Source: Bryobacterales bacterium | GTDB lineage: Bacteria; Acidobacteriota; Terriglobia; Bryobacterales; Bryobacteraceae | Assembly: GCA_016716385.1 (NCBI GenBank) | Contig: JADJWL010000002.1 | Span: 124,001 to 188,000, forward strand | Direction of reading: 5' to 3' | Length of the DNA stretch: 64,000 bases | Part shown: in pieces, positions 31,235 through 39,982 of the stretch | Position numbering within the stretch: the stretch's first letter is position 1 | How the letters are laid out: each line of letters begins with the position of its first letter | Notes under the pieces: generated by a model | The model's input: only the letters and a program-made list of their open reading frames with translations | Told to the model about the DNA's origin: nothing | Databases searched by the model: none | Translations under genes and position numbers: made by a program

Positions 31235-32872
31235 CTACCAGTCTCCCCGCCCACCCGGCAGGATCGTATACGGGTACTCTTCTTTGATATCCGGCCACCA
31301 GCGGATCTCGCCCTTCGCGTCGAAGACCCACTGGATCTTGTTATGGGGTGCGTCGAAGGAGTGCATTGCCGGTGACGGAATCGTGAGGTGAAACGCGCCA
31401 CGTCCGGCGCGGCCGGCTTCCACGACAGGGATGCGGAGGAAGACTTCCGTTTCCCTGGTCGTATCGGTGCCGCGCATGTAAGTAGCCTCCTCGCGCCCGG
31501 TAAACGTGATGTCGAGACGCTGCACGCGCTCATGGCGTCCGCTCAGTTGCCATTCCACCAGGACCGTGTCGCCCGGCCGTGCCCTGCCCCGGCTGACGCG
31601 AATCTCCAGCCTCGGGTTGAGCAGCGCCAAGGCGAAGTAGATGACGCCTCCCACGCCAGCCAGGCCGGCCAGGACGAAAGGAGTCAGGAAGAACGTCTCA
31701 AACCAGTTCCCGCGGCCGCGCATCCATGCCTCGGCGACTTCCCAAATGAAGATCGTAAGGACTCCGTTGAAGATGAGCGTGAAGCAGCCACAACCCGCCA
31801 GCCGGCCCACGGGACCCGTCTGGGGCCGCAGGACCGCGGGACCGTCGGTGGTGGGTGCGCCGGTTGGCGGCGGCGTAGTCCGTCCGCGGCCGGCCAGCAG
31901 GAGAACTCCGAATCCAAAGAAGGCCACGGGAATGAGCGCCAGGAACAAGCTCTTGTCGAAGCCGCGCTCCAGCACCGCCCGGGTCGGGTCGCCTGGATCG
32001 ACCAGACAGACGGCCGTCTGGCCAACCGGGTAGCGCTTCAGCAGAGCCCGTTCCCCGCTCCGGTTTCCCGACATGAGGCGGAACCGGGCGCGGCTCGCCC
32101 GGTATTCCTTCCCTTGGTGCCGGTAGCGGTACAGGAAGTCGGCCCGGTAGCCAGTGCCGTCCTCGGTGTCCTCTTCGCTGAGGCGGCTGGCTTCGACCAA
32201 GCACTCCGTTTGCAGCCATCCTTGGGAACCGATCCAATCACGGACGGTCTGATGGCACAGCGCCCAGTACAGTCCTCCGCCCACGATGGCAAAGAGCGCC
32301 CCGGCGCCGAGAGCGACGTATTGCGTGCCGCGGCGCCGGTGGGAAAGCGGCTTCGCGCGGACTCCGGGGCGGTGGAACCAGATTCCGTACAACCCCCCGC
32401 CGCCGACCGCGACGACGACCAGCGGCAGCAGGAGAAACAGGGCAATCCACGGTGCGCCGCGCGCAAGCGCCATATCCCGTGGGCTTCCGGGGTCGACGAA
32501 GCACTCGACGCTCAGACCCGGGACGAAGCGCTGTGTGTAGCGCGAGGCCTTCCTGTAATCGCGGAAGCCGGAGTCGTGGGAAGACGTGTACGCCTGGCCG
32601 CCCCACTCGTAGCGGAGGCCGACGGTGGCCCGGAAGGGGCGCTCCCGTACGTTTTCCGTCATCGCCACCGTGCTCGACTCCACCTGGCACGAGGCGGTCT
32701 CCCAGGTCCAGACCCGCAGTGATTCAAGCACATGGCGCGTCAGCGCCAGAAACGCCAGGAGTCCGGCGAAGAGGAATACGAGGAAGAACAGCGAGAGGCA
32801 GCCCCGCGGTGAGGCCTTGGAGTCCGGCGTGGCGCCGGGCGCGTCGCGCATAGCGTGAGGCCAGTATGGCAC
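31235..32872 (-). CDS. Membrane protein with two DUF3592 units and a C-terminal arrestin-like domain
   Basis: 545 residues with several membrane segments (SLFFLVFLFAGLLAFLALTR, ALFLLLPLVVVAVGGGGLYG, LGAGALFAIVGGGLYWALCH, FLALIPVAFFGFGVLLLAGR and more). Two extracytoplasmic beta units each have the DUF3592 pattern: ATVGLRYEWGGQAYTSSHDS with VECFVDPGSPRDMALARG, and YRYRHQGKEYRASRARF with TAVCLVDPGDPTRAVLERG. After the final helices an arrestin-like domain runs to the end (RARPGDTVLVEWQLSGR, PAMHSFDAPHNKIQWVFDA). First gene of a three-gene operon with a second arrestin-like protein and a P-loop ATPase. The function is unknown; a membrane-anchored scaffold is suggested. Confidence 0.7.
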   Translation of the reverse strand: MPYWPHAMRDAPGATPDSKASPRGCLSLFFLVFLFAGLLAFLALTRHVLESLRVWTWETASCQVESSTVAMTENVRERPFRATVGLRYEWGGQAYTSSHDSGFRDYRKASRYTQRFVPGLSVECFVDPGSPRDMALARGAPWIALFLLLPLVVVAVGGGGLYGIWFHRPGVRAKPLSHRRRGTQYVALGAGALFAIVGGGLYWALCHQTVRDWIGSQGWLQTECLVEASRLSEEDTEDGTGYRADFLYRYRHQGKEYRASRARFRLMSGNRSGERALLKRYPVGQTAVCLVDPGDPTRAVLERGFDKSLFLALIPVAFFGFGVLLLAGRGRTTPPPTGAPTTDGPAVLRPQTGPVGRLAGCGCFTLIFNGVLTIFIWEVAEAWMRGRGNWFETFFLTPFVLAGLAGVGGVIYFALALLNPRLEIRVSRGRARPGDTVLVEWQLSGRHERVQRLDITFTGREEATYMRGTDTTRETEVFLRIPVVEAGRAGRGAFHLTIPSPAMHSFDAPHNKIQWVFDAKGEIRWWPDIKEEYPYTILPGGRGDW

Positions 32873-32902
32873 GCGCCCGCGGGATGCGATATAAGTAAAC
32901 CC

Positions 32903-34105
32903 GTGATAAACCGCCGTTCTTTTGTCTCAGCCTGTGGCGCCGCGCTAGCCGCCGGACCGGGTTTCGCCCAGAGAGGGCCGCGCTTCGACATCGTCATCCG
33001 CAATGGAGAACTGCGCGATCCCTCGACCAGCCTGCGCCGCAAGGCGGATCTCGGCATCGCCGACGGGAAGATTGCCGCGATTGAAGACGGCATCCCGGCG
33101 GGGCAGGGCCGCGACGAGATCGACGCCAGCGGCCTGTACGTCACGCCGGGCCTCGTGGATCTGCACACGCACATCTACCATTCAGCGACCGGGCTCGGCA
33201 TTGAGGCCGACCCAATCGCGGCGCGGAGCGGCGTCACGACATGGGTCGACGCCGGCAGCTTCGGCCACGACCAGACGCCGGGATTCCGGCGCTTCATCGT
33301 CAATTCGTCCCAGGTGCGGATCTTCGGCTACGTCTACCTCTACCCCAGTTCCCGCAACCCCGACATCGATCCAGTCAAGTACGTCGCTACGGTCGCCAAG
33401 CGCACCGGCGAAGCGGTCGAGAAGAACCGGGACATTTTGATCGGCATCAAGATGCAGGTCGGCTCGAACATGAACGGCCGCTACAGCTACGACTTCCTCA
33501 AGATCGCCCGGCAGGTCTGCGACGAATTCCGCATCCCGCTGATGGCGCACATCAGTTTCGCTCCGCCTGAAACCGAACAGGTGATGGCGCTGATGCGCGC
33601 GGGCGACGTGGTTACGCATTGCTACAACGGTCACTCGCTGGGGATCGTCGATTCGGGCGGCAAGCTGAAGCCGGGCGTGCAAGAGGCGCGCGACCGGGGC
33701 GTGCTGTTCGACATCGGCCATGGCCTCGGCAGCTTCAACTTCCCGGCGGCGAAGAAGGCGCTGGCGGCGGGATTCGTTTGCGACACGATCTCCACCGACA
33801 TCTACGGATTGAACGTCAACGGCCCGGTGTATGACATGCCGACCACAATGACGAAGATGCTGCACCTGGGCATGAGCTTCGACGACGTGCTTCTGCGCTC
33901 GACGGCGAATCCGGCGCGGATCATCGGCAGAGTCCCGGGTCTGGGAACGATCGCCGTCGGCGCGCCGGCGGACATCGCGATCCTGGCGCTGGAAGACGGC
34001 CAGTTCACGCTGGTCGACTCGCAGCGGAACCAGGAGGTCGCCCGGCAGCGGATCGCCGCGCGGGTCACGATCTGCCGCGGCCGCCGTGTTGTCCACCCGG
34101 CCTGA
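32903..34105 (+). CDS. Tat-exported amidohydrolase/deacetylase-family metallohydrolase
   Basis: 400 residues from GTG 32903; a -10-like TATAAG lies 7 bases upstream, and the longer frame from 32855 has no signals. Signal: INRRSFVSACGAALAAGPGF. Metal site HxH in VDLHTHIYHSATG, later KMQVGSNMNGRYSYDFLK with the bridging-lysine region, then IPLMAHISFAPP and VVTHCYNGHSLG. The Asp of CDTISTDIYG closes the site. This is the EF_0837/AHA_3915-like group, related to dihydroorotases and N-acyl-D-amino-acid deacylases, which often appears with SelA-like and D-amino-acid enzymes such as those at 883-3719. Substrate unknown. Confidence 0.85.
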   Translation: MINRRSFVSACGAALAAGPGFAQRGPRFDIVIRNGELRDPSTSLRRKADLGIADGKIAAIEDGIPAGQGRDEIDASGLYVTPGLVDLHTHIYHSATGLGIEADPIAARSGVTTWVDAGSFGHDQTPGFRRFIVNSSQVRIFGYVYLYPSSRNPDIDPVKYVATVAKRTGEAVEKNRDILIGIKMQVGSNMNGRYSYDFLKIARQVCDEFRIPLMAHISFAPPETEQVMALMRAGDVVTHCYNGHSLGIVDSGGKLKPGVQEARDRGVLFDIGHGLGSFNFPAAKKALAAGFVCDTISTDIYGLNVNGPVYDMPTTMTKMLHLGMSFDDVLLRSTANPARIIGRVPGLGTIAVGAPADIAILALEDGQFTLVDSQRNQEVARQRIAARVTICRGRRVVHPA

Positions 34106-34145
34106 GGAAGCCGGGAGAAGATCTGCCGGCCGGTTTCCCATTTGG

Positions 34146-34175
34146 TTGCGGAATCCTTTCCCGCCCCGCTAGAAT
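34146..34175 (+). promoter_or_regulatory. Likely promoter of acpP-fabF
   Basis: TTGCGG (34146-34151) and TAGAAT (34170-34175) are separated by 18 bases, the best sigma-70-like pair in this part of the window. The acpP start follows at 34209 with an AGGAG site 5 bases before it. Confidence 0.45.
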
Positions 34176-34208
34176 CAATGAGTTTGTACCTATCGGACAG
34201 GAGCATCT

Positions 34209-34457
34209 ATGGCAGCATCCACAATTGAACCTAAGGTGAAGCAGATCATCGTCGAACAGCTTGGCGTGGACGAGAACCAGGTGGACTCGGGCGCGTCATT
34301 TGTCGACGATCTCGGGGCCGACTCGCTCGACATCGTCGAGCTGGTGATGGCCTTCGAGGAGGCGTTCGAGCTGGAGATCCCGGACGAAGACGCTGAGAAG
34401 ATCGTCACCGTCAAGGACGCGGTCGATTACATCGCAGAGAAGGCAGGCAAGAAGTAG
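34209..34457 (+). CDS. acpP: Acyl carrier protein
   Basis: 82 residues, highly acidic, the normal size for AcpP. The phosphopantetheine site is the Ser of GADSLDIVELVMAFEE, preceded by KVKQIIVEQLGVDENQV and followed by EIPDEDAEKIVTVKDAVDYI. An AGGAG site lies 5 bases from the ATG. It carries growing acyl chains for fatty-acid synthesis. fabF follows 33 bases later, the common acpP-fabF order, so both are co-transcribed from the promoter at 34146-34175. The sequence is conserved enough to make this assignment firm. Confidence 0.98.
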   Translation: MAASTIEPKVKQIIVEQLGVDENQVDSGASFVDDLGADSLDIVELVMAFEEAFELEIPDEDAEKIVTVKDAVDYIAEKAGKK

Positions 34458-34490
34458 TCACGTTCGCCGGCAAATCAAAAGGGGAGTTCC

Positions 34491-35726
34491 TTGGCACGTA
34501 GGGTAGTCGTCACTGGAGTTGGTCTGATTTCCTGCCTCGGCATTGGCACCGAGGAGACCTGGCAAGCCATTCGCGCGGGACGGCGCGGCATCAGCCGCAT
34601 CGAGTCGTTTGACCCTTCGGCGTTTGCTTGCCAGATTGCCGGGGAAGTGAAGCACTTCGATCCTTCCAACTGGGTTGAGAAGAAAGAAATCAAGAAGATG
34701 GGGCGCTTCATCCAGTTCGCCATCGCGGCGGCGGAGTTCGCCATGAGCGGCGCCCGGCTGCGCATCGCCGACCATGACGCGGAGCGCGCGGGCGTTTACA
34801 TCGGCAGCGGAATCGGCGGCTTCGACGTGATTGAGCGCGAGCACATCGCGTACTTGAACGGCGGCCCGCGGCGCATCTCGCCCTTCTTTATCCCCGCGAC
34901 GATCATCAATCTGGCCTCCGGATACGTTTCCATCCGGACCGGCGCGAAAGGCCCGAACTCCGCGACGGCAACGGCCTGTACGACCGGCGCGCACGCCGTC
35001 GGCGATTCGTTCCGGCTGATCCGGTACGGCGATGCCGACATCATGATCTGCGGCGGTTCGGAAGCCTGCATCTCGCCGATGGGCATTGGCGGATTCGCCG
35101 CGATGCGCGCGCTCTCCACGCGCAACGACGAGCCGGAGAAGGCGAGCCGCCCCTGGGACAAGGATCGCGACGGATTCGTCGTGGGCGAAGGCGCGGGCGT
35201 GCTGATTCTGGAGGAACTGGAGCACGCACTGGCCAGGAACGCGCCGATCCTTGCCGAGATGGTGGGGTACGGAATGAGCGGCGATGCTTTCCACATTACC
35301 GCGCCTGCCGAGGACGGAGACGGCGCCTACCGCGTGATGAAGAACGCCCTGCGCGACGCGGGAATCGAACCTTCCGCGGTGGACTACATCAACGCACACG
35401 GCACGTCGACCGAACTGGGAGACCGCATCGAGACGACCGCCATCAAGCGCTGCTTCGGCGAACACGCGGCGCGCCTCGCCGTGAGTTCGACCAAGTCCAT
35501 GACAGGACACCTGCTGGGCGGCGCCGGAGGCCTCGAAGCGGGCATCACCGCGCTGGCCATCCACGATCAGCTTGCGCCTCCGACGGCAAATCTCGACGAA
35601 CCGGGAGAAGGCTGCGATCTTGATTACGTTCCCAACGTGGTCCGTCCCATGAAGATCGAGTACGCGCTTTCCAACTCGTTTGGATTCGGCGGCACCAACG
35701 GCGCTCTTGTCTTCAAGCGCTATTGA
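34491..35726 (+). CDS. fabF: 3-oxoacyl-[acyl-carrier-protein] synthase II
   Basis: 411 residues from a TTG start, 4 bases after a GGGGAG site. The thiolase-fold active site is complete: Cys in ATACTTGAHAVGDSFRLI, His in YINAHGTSTELGD, Lys-His in TKSMTGHLLGGAGGLEAG, and the gatekeeper region at the end (NSFGFGGTNGALVFKRY). It condenses acyl-ACP with malonyl-ACP in fatty-acid elongation. It is co-transcribed with acpP just upstream. The Mla-type operon begins 53 bases after its stop on the same strand, which places membrane lipid synthesis and lipid transport together. Confidence 0.97.
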   Translation: MARRVVVTGVGLISCLGIGTEETWQAIRAGRRGISRIESFDPSAFACQIAGEVKHFDPSNWVEKKEIKKMGRFIQFAIAAAEFAMSGARLRIADHDAERAGVYIGSGIGGFDVIEREHIAYLNGGPRRISPFFIPATIINLASGYVSIRTGAKGPNSATATACTTGAHAVGDSFRLIRYGDADIMICGGSEACISPMGIGGFAAMRALSTRNDEPEKASRPWDKDRDGFVVGEGAGVLILEELEHALARNAPILAEMVGYGMSGDAFHITAPAEDGDGAYRVMKNALRDAGIEPSAVDYINAHGTSTELGDRIETTAIKRCFGEHAARLAVSSTKSMTGHLLGGAGGLEAGITALAIHDQLAPPTANLDEPGEGCDLDYVPNVVRPMKIEYALSNSFGFGGTNGALVFKRY

Positions 35727-35779
35727 GCGCTGAGTCCCAATCCGCAGGTCCGCCGGCGTTGTGTGCGACCATTGATTAA

Positions 35780-36559
35780 ATGGGCCACGACAGTGCGCCA
35801 TTCCGCCTCGTGGCGTGGTTCGGAGAGATGGGATTGTTCGCGTGGCGCATCCTGCGGGAATGCCTGCGCGGCCCGTACGAAGGCGCGGAGGTGCTCCGCC
35901 AGATCTACGAGGCCGGCTGGCGCTCCCTGCCGCTGATCACCGCCGCGGGGTTCGCAGTGGGCGCCGTCATGTCGATGCATACGCGCGCCTCGCTCGAACG
36001 GTTCGGTGCGGAAAGCCTGATCCCCGCCGGTCTTGCTCTGGCACTGTTCAAGGAAACCGGGCCGCTGGTGACCGGGCTGCTGTTCTCCGGACGCGTCGGG
36101 GCCGGGATCGGCGCGGAACTGGGTGCGATGCGCGTCACCGAGCAGATCGACGCGCTGGAAACCCTTGCCGTCGATTCGTTCAAGTACCTCGTCGTCACCC
36201 GTGTCGCCGCCTGCGTGCTGGTGATGCCCCTGCTCACGACGATCATGAACTTCACCGGCATCGTCGGCGGCTACGTCGCCGAGACAGCGGTGAGCGGCAT
36301 GACGTTCGACCTCTACTTCAACTCCGCGTTTTCGAATCTCGAATTCACTGACTACATCCCCGGCACGGCTAAGACTGCCGTGTTCGGGTTCATCATCGGC
36401 ACGATTGCCTGTCATCTCGGTTACAACACCAAGGGCGGAACCGCCGGCGTGGGCCAAGCCGCAACCCTCAGCGTCGTCACGGCGTCGATCGCGCTCATCG
36501 TCAGCAACGTCGTGATCGTCAAGTTCATCTTCTTCCTCTTTCCGGGTGCAGCGGGATGA
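35780..36559 (+). CDS. mlaE: MlaE-type phospholipid transport permease
   Basis: 259 residues with about five membrane segments (PLITAAGFAVGAVMSMHTRA, LVTGLLFSGRVGAGIGAELG, VTRVAACVLVMPLLTTIMNF, FIIGTIACHLGYNTKGGTAG, VTASIALIVSNVVIVKFIFF). The conserved MlaE segment AMRVTEQIDALETLAVDSFK with YLVVTR is present, and also GAELGAM. It forms the inner-membrane core of a Mla-type complex that moves phospholipids between the inner and outer membrane. The stop overlaps the start of the ATPase by 4 bases, and all three genes form one operon, with no mlaB or mlaC seen here. Confidence 0.93.
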   Translation: MGHDSAPFRLVAWFGEMGLFAWRILRECLRGPYEGAEVLRQIYEAGWRSLPLITAAGFAVGAVMSMHTRASLERFGAESLIPAGLALALFKETGPLVTGLLFSGRVGAGIGAELGAMRVTEQIDALETLAVDSFKYLVVTRVAACVLVMPLLTTIMNFTGIVGGYVAETAVSGMTFDLYFNSAFSNLEFTDYIPGTAKTAVFGFIIGTIACHLGYNTKGGTAGVGQAATLSVVTASIALIVSNVVIVKFIFFLFPGAAG

Positions 36560-37302
36560 GTGAAACCGCGGCGATCCGTTTCGTGGACGTCAGCAAGGCG
36601 TTCGGCAGCCTGAAGGTGCTCGACCGCGTCTCGTTCGAGATCCCGCGCGGGTCGGCCTTTTGCATCCTGGGCCGGAGCGGCACGGGCAAGAGCGTCATGT
36701 TGCGGCAGCTTGTCGGTTTGATCAAGCCGGATAGCGGCCAGATCTTCGTTGAAGACGATGAGATCACGCATCTCAGTTCCCGCGAACTGAGCCAGGTCCG
36801 CAAGCGCATGGGCTTCCTCTTTCAGTACTCGGCGCTGTTCGATTCGATCAGCGTCGGTGAGAACGTGGCGTTTCCCCTGCGGCGGCACACGCGTCTGAGC
36901 AGTGCCGAGATCCGGGAACGCGCCACGGCCCTTCTCGATCGCGTGGGCCTGCCCGGCATCTACGATAAAGGCCCGGCCGACATTTCGGGCGGCATGCGCA
37001 AGCGCGCTGGACTAGCCCGCGCGCTGGCGCTGAATCCATCGATCCTGCTCGTCGATGAGCCGAGCAGCGGCTTGGATCCGGTAACGTCGGGTGAGATCGA
37101 CGAACTGCTGCACGACCTGAAGGTGAGCGAAGGGGCGACGCTGGTGGTGGTGACCCACAACATTCCCAGTGCCAGACGCATCGGCGATACGCTGGCTGTG
37201 CTGCACGAGGGCCACATTCTGGACAGCGGAACCGCCGAAGACCTGGACAACTCGAAGCACCAGCTGGTGCAGGATTTCATGAAAGCCGAAGGGGCGAACT
37301 GA
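36556..37302 (+). CDS. mlaF: MlaF-type ATP-binding protein
   Basis: 248 residues. Walker A is GRSGTGKSV, Q-loop MGFLFQYSALFDSISVGENV, signature DISGGMRKRAGLARALAL, Walker B SILLVDEPSSGLDPVT, and the switch His is in VVVTHNIPSARRIGDTLAVL. The GGMRKR signature is typical of the MlaF/MceG type. It powers the permease encoded just upstream, with a 4-base overlap (ATGA) ensuring coupling, and the MCE-domain protein follows 3 bases after the stop. The short C-terminal end is plain, without the extra helix of some relatives. Confidence 0.95.
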   Translation: MSETAAIRFVDVSKAFGSLKVLDRVSFEIPRGSAFCILGRSGTGKSVMLRQLVGLIKPDSGQIFVEDDEITHLSSRELSQVRKRMGFLFQYSALFDSISVGENVAFPLRRHTRLSSAEIRERATALLDRVGLPGIYDKGPADISGGMRKRAGLARALALNPSILLVDEPSSGLDPVTSGEIDELLHDLKVSEGATLVVVTHNIPSARRIGDTLAVLHEGHILDSGTAEDLDNSKHQLVQDFMKAEGAN

Positions 37303-37305
37303 CCC

Positions 37306-38733
37306 ATGACTGGAAAGAAGACTATTCTCGTCGGAATCTTTCTCGCCGCTGGCCTGTTGCTGTTCGGAGTGGGCCTATTCCTGATTGGCGACCGCCGCCT
37401 GCTTTTCTCCGAAAGCATGGTGCTGCAAACGGAGTTCGGCAACGTCAGTGGCCTAAAACCCGGATCCAAAGTCCGTGTCTCCGGCATGGACGCCGGCGAA
37501 GTCCTGGAGGTGGCTGTTCCGGTGCGCGTTGACGAGAAGTTCCGTACCACCTTCCGCGTCCTTTCAACGTTCCAGCCGATTCTCCGCAAGGACTCCATCG
37601 CAACGATTCAGACCGATGGCCTCGTTGGGAACAAGTTTCTGCAGGTCCAGCCAGGGTCCGGAGAAGCCGCCTCTCTCGAACCCGGCGACACCGTTCCCAG
37701 CAAGGATCCAGTCGAGTTCGGCGATATGCTCGATGCCGCGGTTGAGACGGTCCAGCATGCGAATGAGGCCATCGACGATGTGAAGCTGCGTGTGGATCAA
37801 GCCGTCGACCTGCTGGCCGATGTCAACAAGCAGGCGGTGACCATGATCCACGAAGTCGGCGATGACGTGGGGAGGATCGTGAAGACGGCCAATCAGATTA
37901 CCGATGACATCAGGGTCATCGTCGAAAACGCGAAGGAAGGGCGGGGTCTGGTTGGCAAGCTGCTCAATGATGACGAACTGTACAGCAACCTCAAGGACAT
38001 CGTCGATCAGGCGGACATGACCGCCAAGAACCTCCGGGAGATCTCGACCGACCTGCAGAAGTTCTCGAGCGAGATAAAGACGGCGGAACTCGCCAAAACA
38101 ATCCAGGACACCGCGGACAACGTCCGCGATGCGACCGGGCAAGTGAAGGAACTGCTCGCCAACTTCCAGGCGAACGACGCGGGCGACGAGGGAATCTCAG
38201 CGGACTTCCGCCAGACGATCCGGAACGCCGAGGCAGCCACCGCGGGTCTTGCCGAAAACACCGAGGCACTCAAGCGACACTGGTTGTTCCGCGGGTTCTT
38301 CCGCAAGCGGGGATTCTTCGATCTGGACGACATCGAGGTGGAGGACTACCTTGCGGGTCGTTTCGCACCGGATCGCGACCGGAAGCGAGAGTGGGTCCAC
38401 GCGCACGAGGTGTTCGAACGGCGCGACGATGGTTCGGAGGTGCTGACAGCAGCAGGACGAAGCAAGCTAGGCGACGCATTCGGTCCGTTTCTCCGCTTGA
38501 CGGCGAACAATCCGCTGATGATCGAAGGATACGCGGATCAGGGCGGCGAGGACGAACAGTACGTCCGATCCTTCGAACGCGCCAGCGTGGTCCGTGCGCA
38601 CCTGATCCGCCGCTTCAAACTGAAGCCGACCCTCGTGGGTGTGATGCCGATGGGAAAGGTCGCCTCGACCGCGCCGGACGGCAAGCCGTGGAATGGCGTG
38701 GCGATTGTGCTGTTCACGCCCAAGGAGAAGTAG
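37306..38733 (+). CDS. mlaD: MlaD-type MCE-domain protein with OmpA-like C-terminus
   Basis: 475 residues, much longer than E. coli MlaD (183). One membrane anchor (TILVGIFLAAGLLLFGVGLF), then the MCE domain (about 37-130: LQTEFGNVSGLKPGSKVRVS, GMDAGEVLEVAVPVRVDEKF, DSIATIQTDGLVGNKFLQV). A long helical, coiled-coil part follows (about 140-310). From about 365 an OmpA-like fold is seen: TAAGRSKLGDAFGPFLRL, NPLMIEGYADQGG, YVRSFERASVVRAHLIRRF. The OmpA-like part could tie the lipid shuttle to peptidoglycan or the outer membrane. It is coupled to mlaE-mlaF. Confidence 0.88.
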   Translation: MTGKKTILVGIFLAAGLLLFGVGLFLIGDRRLLFSESMVLQTEFGNVSGLKPGSKVRVSGMDAGEVLEVAVPVRVDEKFRTTFRVLSTFQPILRKDSIATIQTDGLVGNKFLQVQPGSGEAASLEPGDTVPSKDPVEFGDMLDAAVETVQHANEAIDDVKLRVDQAVDLLADVNKQAVTMIHEVGDDVGRIVKTANQITDDIRVIVENAKEGRGLVGKLLNDDELYSNLKDIVDQADMTAKNLREISTDLQKFSSEIKTAELAKTIQDTADNVRDATGQVKELLANFQANDAGDEGISADFRQTIRNAEAATAGLAENTEALKRHWLFRGFFRKRGFFDLDDIEVEDYLAGRFAPDRDRKREWVHAHEVFERRDDGSEVLTAAGRSKLGDAFGPFLRLTANNPLMIEGYADQGGEDEQYVRSFERASVVRAHLIRRFKLKPTLVGVMPMGKVASTAPDGKPWNGVAIVLFTPKEK

Positions 38734-38737
38734 AATC

Positions 38738-39970
38738 GTGCGAACGGTTGCCGTAGCGTTCCTCATCATGTCTGGTCTATTGACCGCTCAACCCGTCCGC
38801 GAAGAGCGATTTCACGGCCGCCAGGCCTGGGTGCTGGACAATGGCGTCGTCCGACTGAGCCTGCTGCGGGGCGGCGGCCACATCGCCGAAGCCCGCTTCT
38901 CCTCGGGCGATGCCCGGCGCACGGTCAACCCGATGCGCGTCCCGCACTACCAGACCATTGAACCGTACGAATACAACCCGGCCCGGCATGACGCGCTCTA
39001 CGGAGCGAACAGCCACCGCTGGCTTTCGAGCGGTTACATGGGCCATCTGTTGTGCTTCCCCGTGTTCGGCCCCCCCTCGTCGGAGCGGGAGATCGCCAAC
39101 GAACTCGGCAACCACGGCGAGGCGCCGATCGCCGAGTGGACCCCGATGAAGACGGCCGGTTCCCCATCCGGCGCGACGGTCTTCCGCTACGGGGCAGCGC
39201 TGCCGAAGACGCAGTTCCGCGTGGAGCGCCAGGTGACCCTCATGCGCGGCTCGGCCGCCGCACTGGTCGAAGAGTGGGCCGAGAGCGAGACGCCCTTCGA
39301 CCGTCCGGTCAACTGGGTGCAGCACGCCACCTTCGGTCCGCCGTTCATCGCGCCGGGCACGAGTTTCCTCGACATGAGCGCTACGAAGGGACAGGTGAGC
39401 CAGGGCGCCGCCGCGACGAACTCGCTCGAGCCCGGTTCTCCAGTCGAGTGGCCCCAAGGCCGCGGACGCGGCGGCACGGAGGTGAGCCTGCGCCCCTTCC
39501 AGCCCACGGCGAACGCCGGGACGTACTTCGCCGTGCTCATGGACCAGTCGCGCCCGGTGAGCTACTTCACGATGTACAACCCTGAGTTCCGGGTGCTGAT
39601 CGGCTACCTGTTCCGCACGAGCGAGAGCCCGTGGCTGGGCGACTTCCAGGAGAACCAGCGCATGCAGGACAAGCCATGGGACGGCAAGACCGTCACGCGC
39701 GGCATCGAGTTCGGCACAACGCCGTTCGCCGAAGGCCTCCGCCGCAGCGTGGACCGCGGCACGATGTTCGGCGTCCCGACCTACCGTTGGATCGGCGGCA
39801 AGGAGCGCGTCAAGACCACCTACGCACTCTTTCTGGCAGAGATCCCCGACGATTTCGCCGGAACCGCGGACATCGCGCTCGAAGATGGCGCGATCGTCAT
39901 CCGGGAGTCGGGCAGCACACGCACTGTGTCCGTTCCAGCGCCAGGACTGGCGGCGGTAATTCGTCCGTAG
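38738..39970 (+). CDS. Secreted protein of unknown function (mutarotase-like fold likely)
   Basis: 410 residues from GTG 38738, with GGAGAAG 8 bases upstream. Signal peptide VRTVAVAFLIMSGLLTAQPV. The mature part is all beta with repeated aromatic-rich strands (GRQAWVLDNGVVRLSLLRGG, YMGHLLCFPVFGPPSSERE, NWVQHATFGPPFIAPGTSFL). This resembles galactose-mutarotase-like or DUF4432-type proteins; a conserved His-x-x-F-G-P motif follows the WVQHATFGPPF run. No catalytic residue can be assigned. Probably a glycan-active or glycan-binding exported protein, common in Solibacter-type genomes. It lies between the Mla operon and asnB. Confidence 0.6.
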   Translation: MRTVAVAFLIMSGLLTAQPVREERFHGRQAWVLDNGVVRLSLLRGGGHIAEARFSSGDARRTVNPMRVPHYQTIEPYEYNPARHDALYGANSHRWLSSGYMGHLLCFPVFGPPSSEREIANELGNHGEAPIAEWTPMKTAGSPSGATVFRYGAALPKTQFRVERQVTLMRGSAAALVEEWAESETPFDRPVNWVQHATFGPPFIAPGTSFLDMSATKGQVSQGAAATNSLEPGSPVEWPQGRGRGGTEVSLRPFQPTANAGTYFAVLMDQSRPVSYFTMYNPEFRVLIGYLFRTSESPWLGDFQENQRMQDKPWDGKTVTRGIEFGTTPFAEGLRRSVDRGTMFGVPTYRWIGGKERVKTTYALFLAEIPDDFAGTADIALEDGAIVIRESGSTRTVSVPAPGLAAVIRP

Positions 39971-39982
39971 AGCAATCCAACT

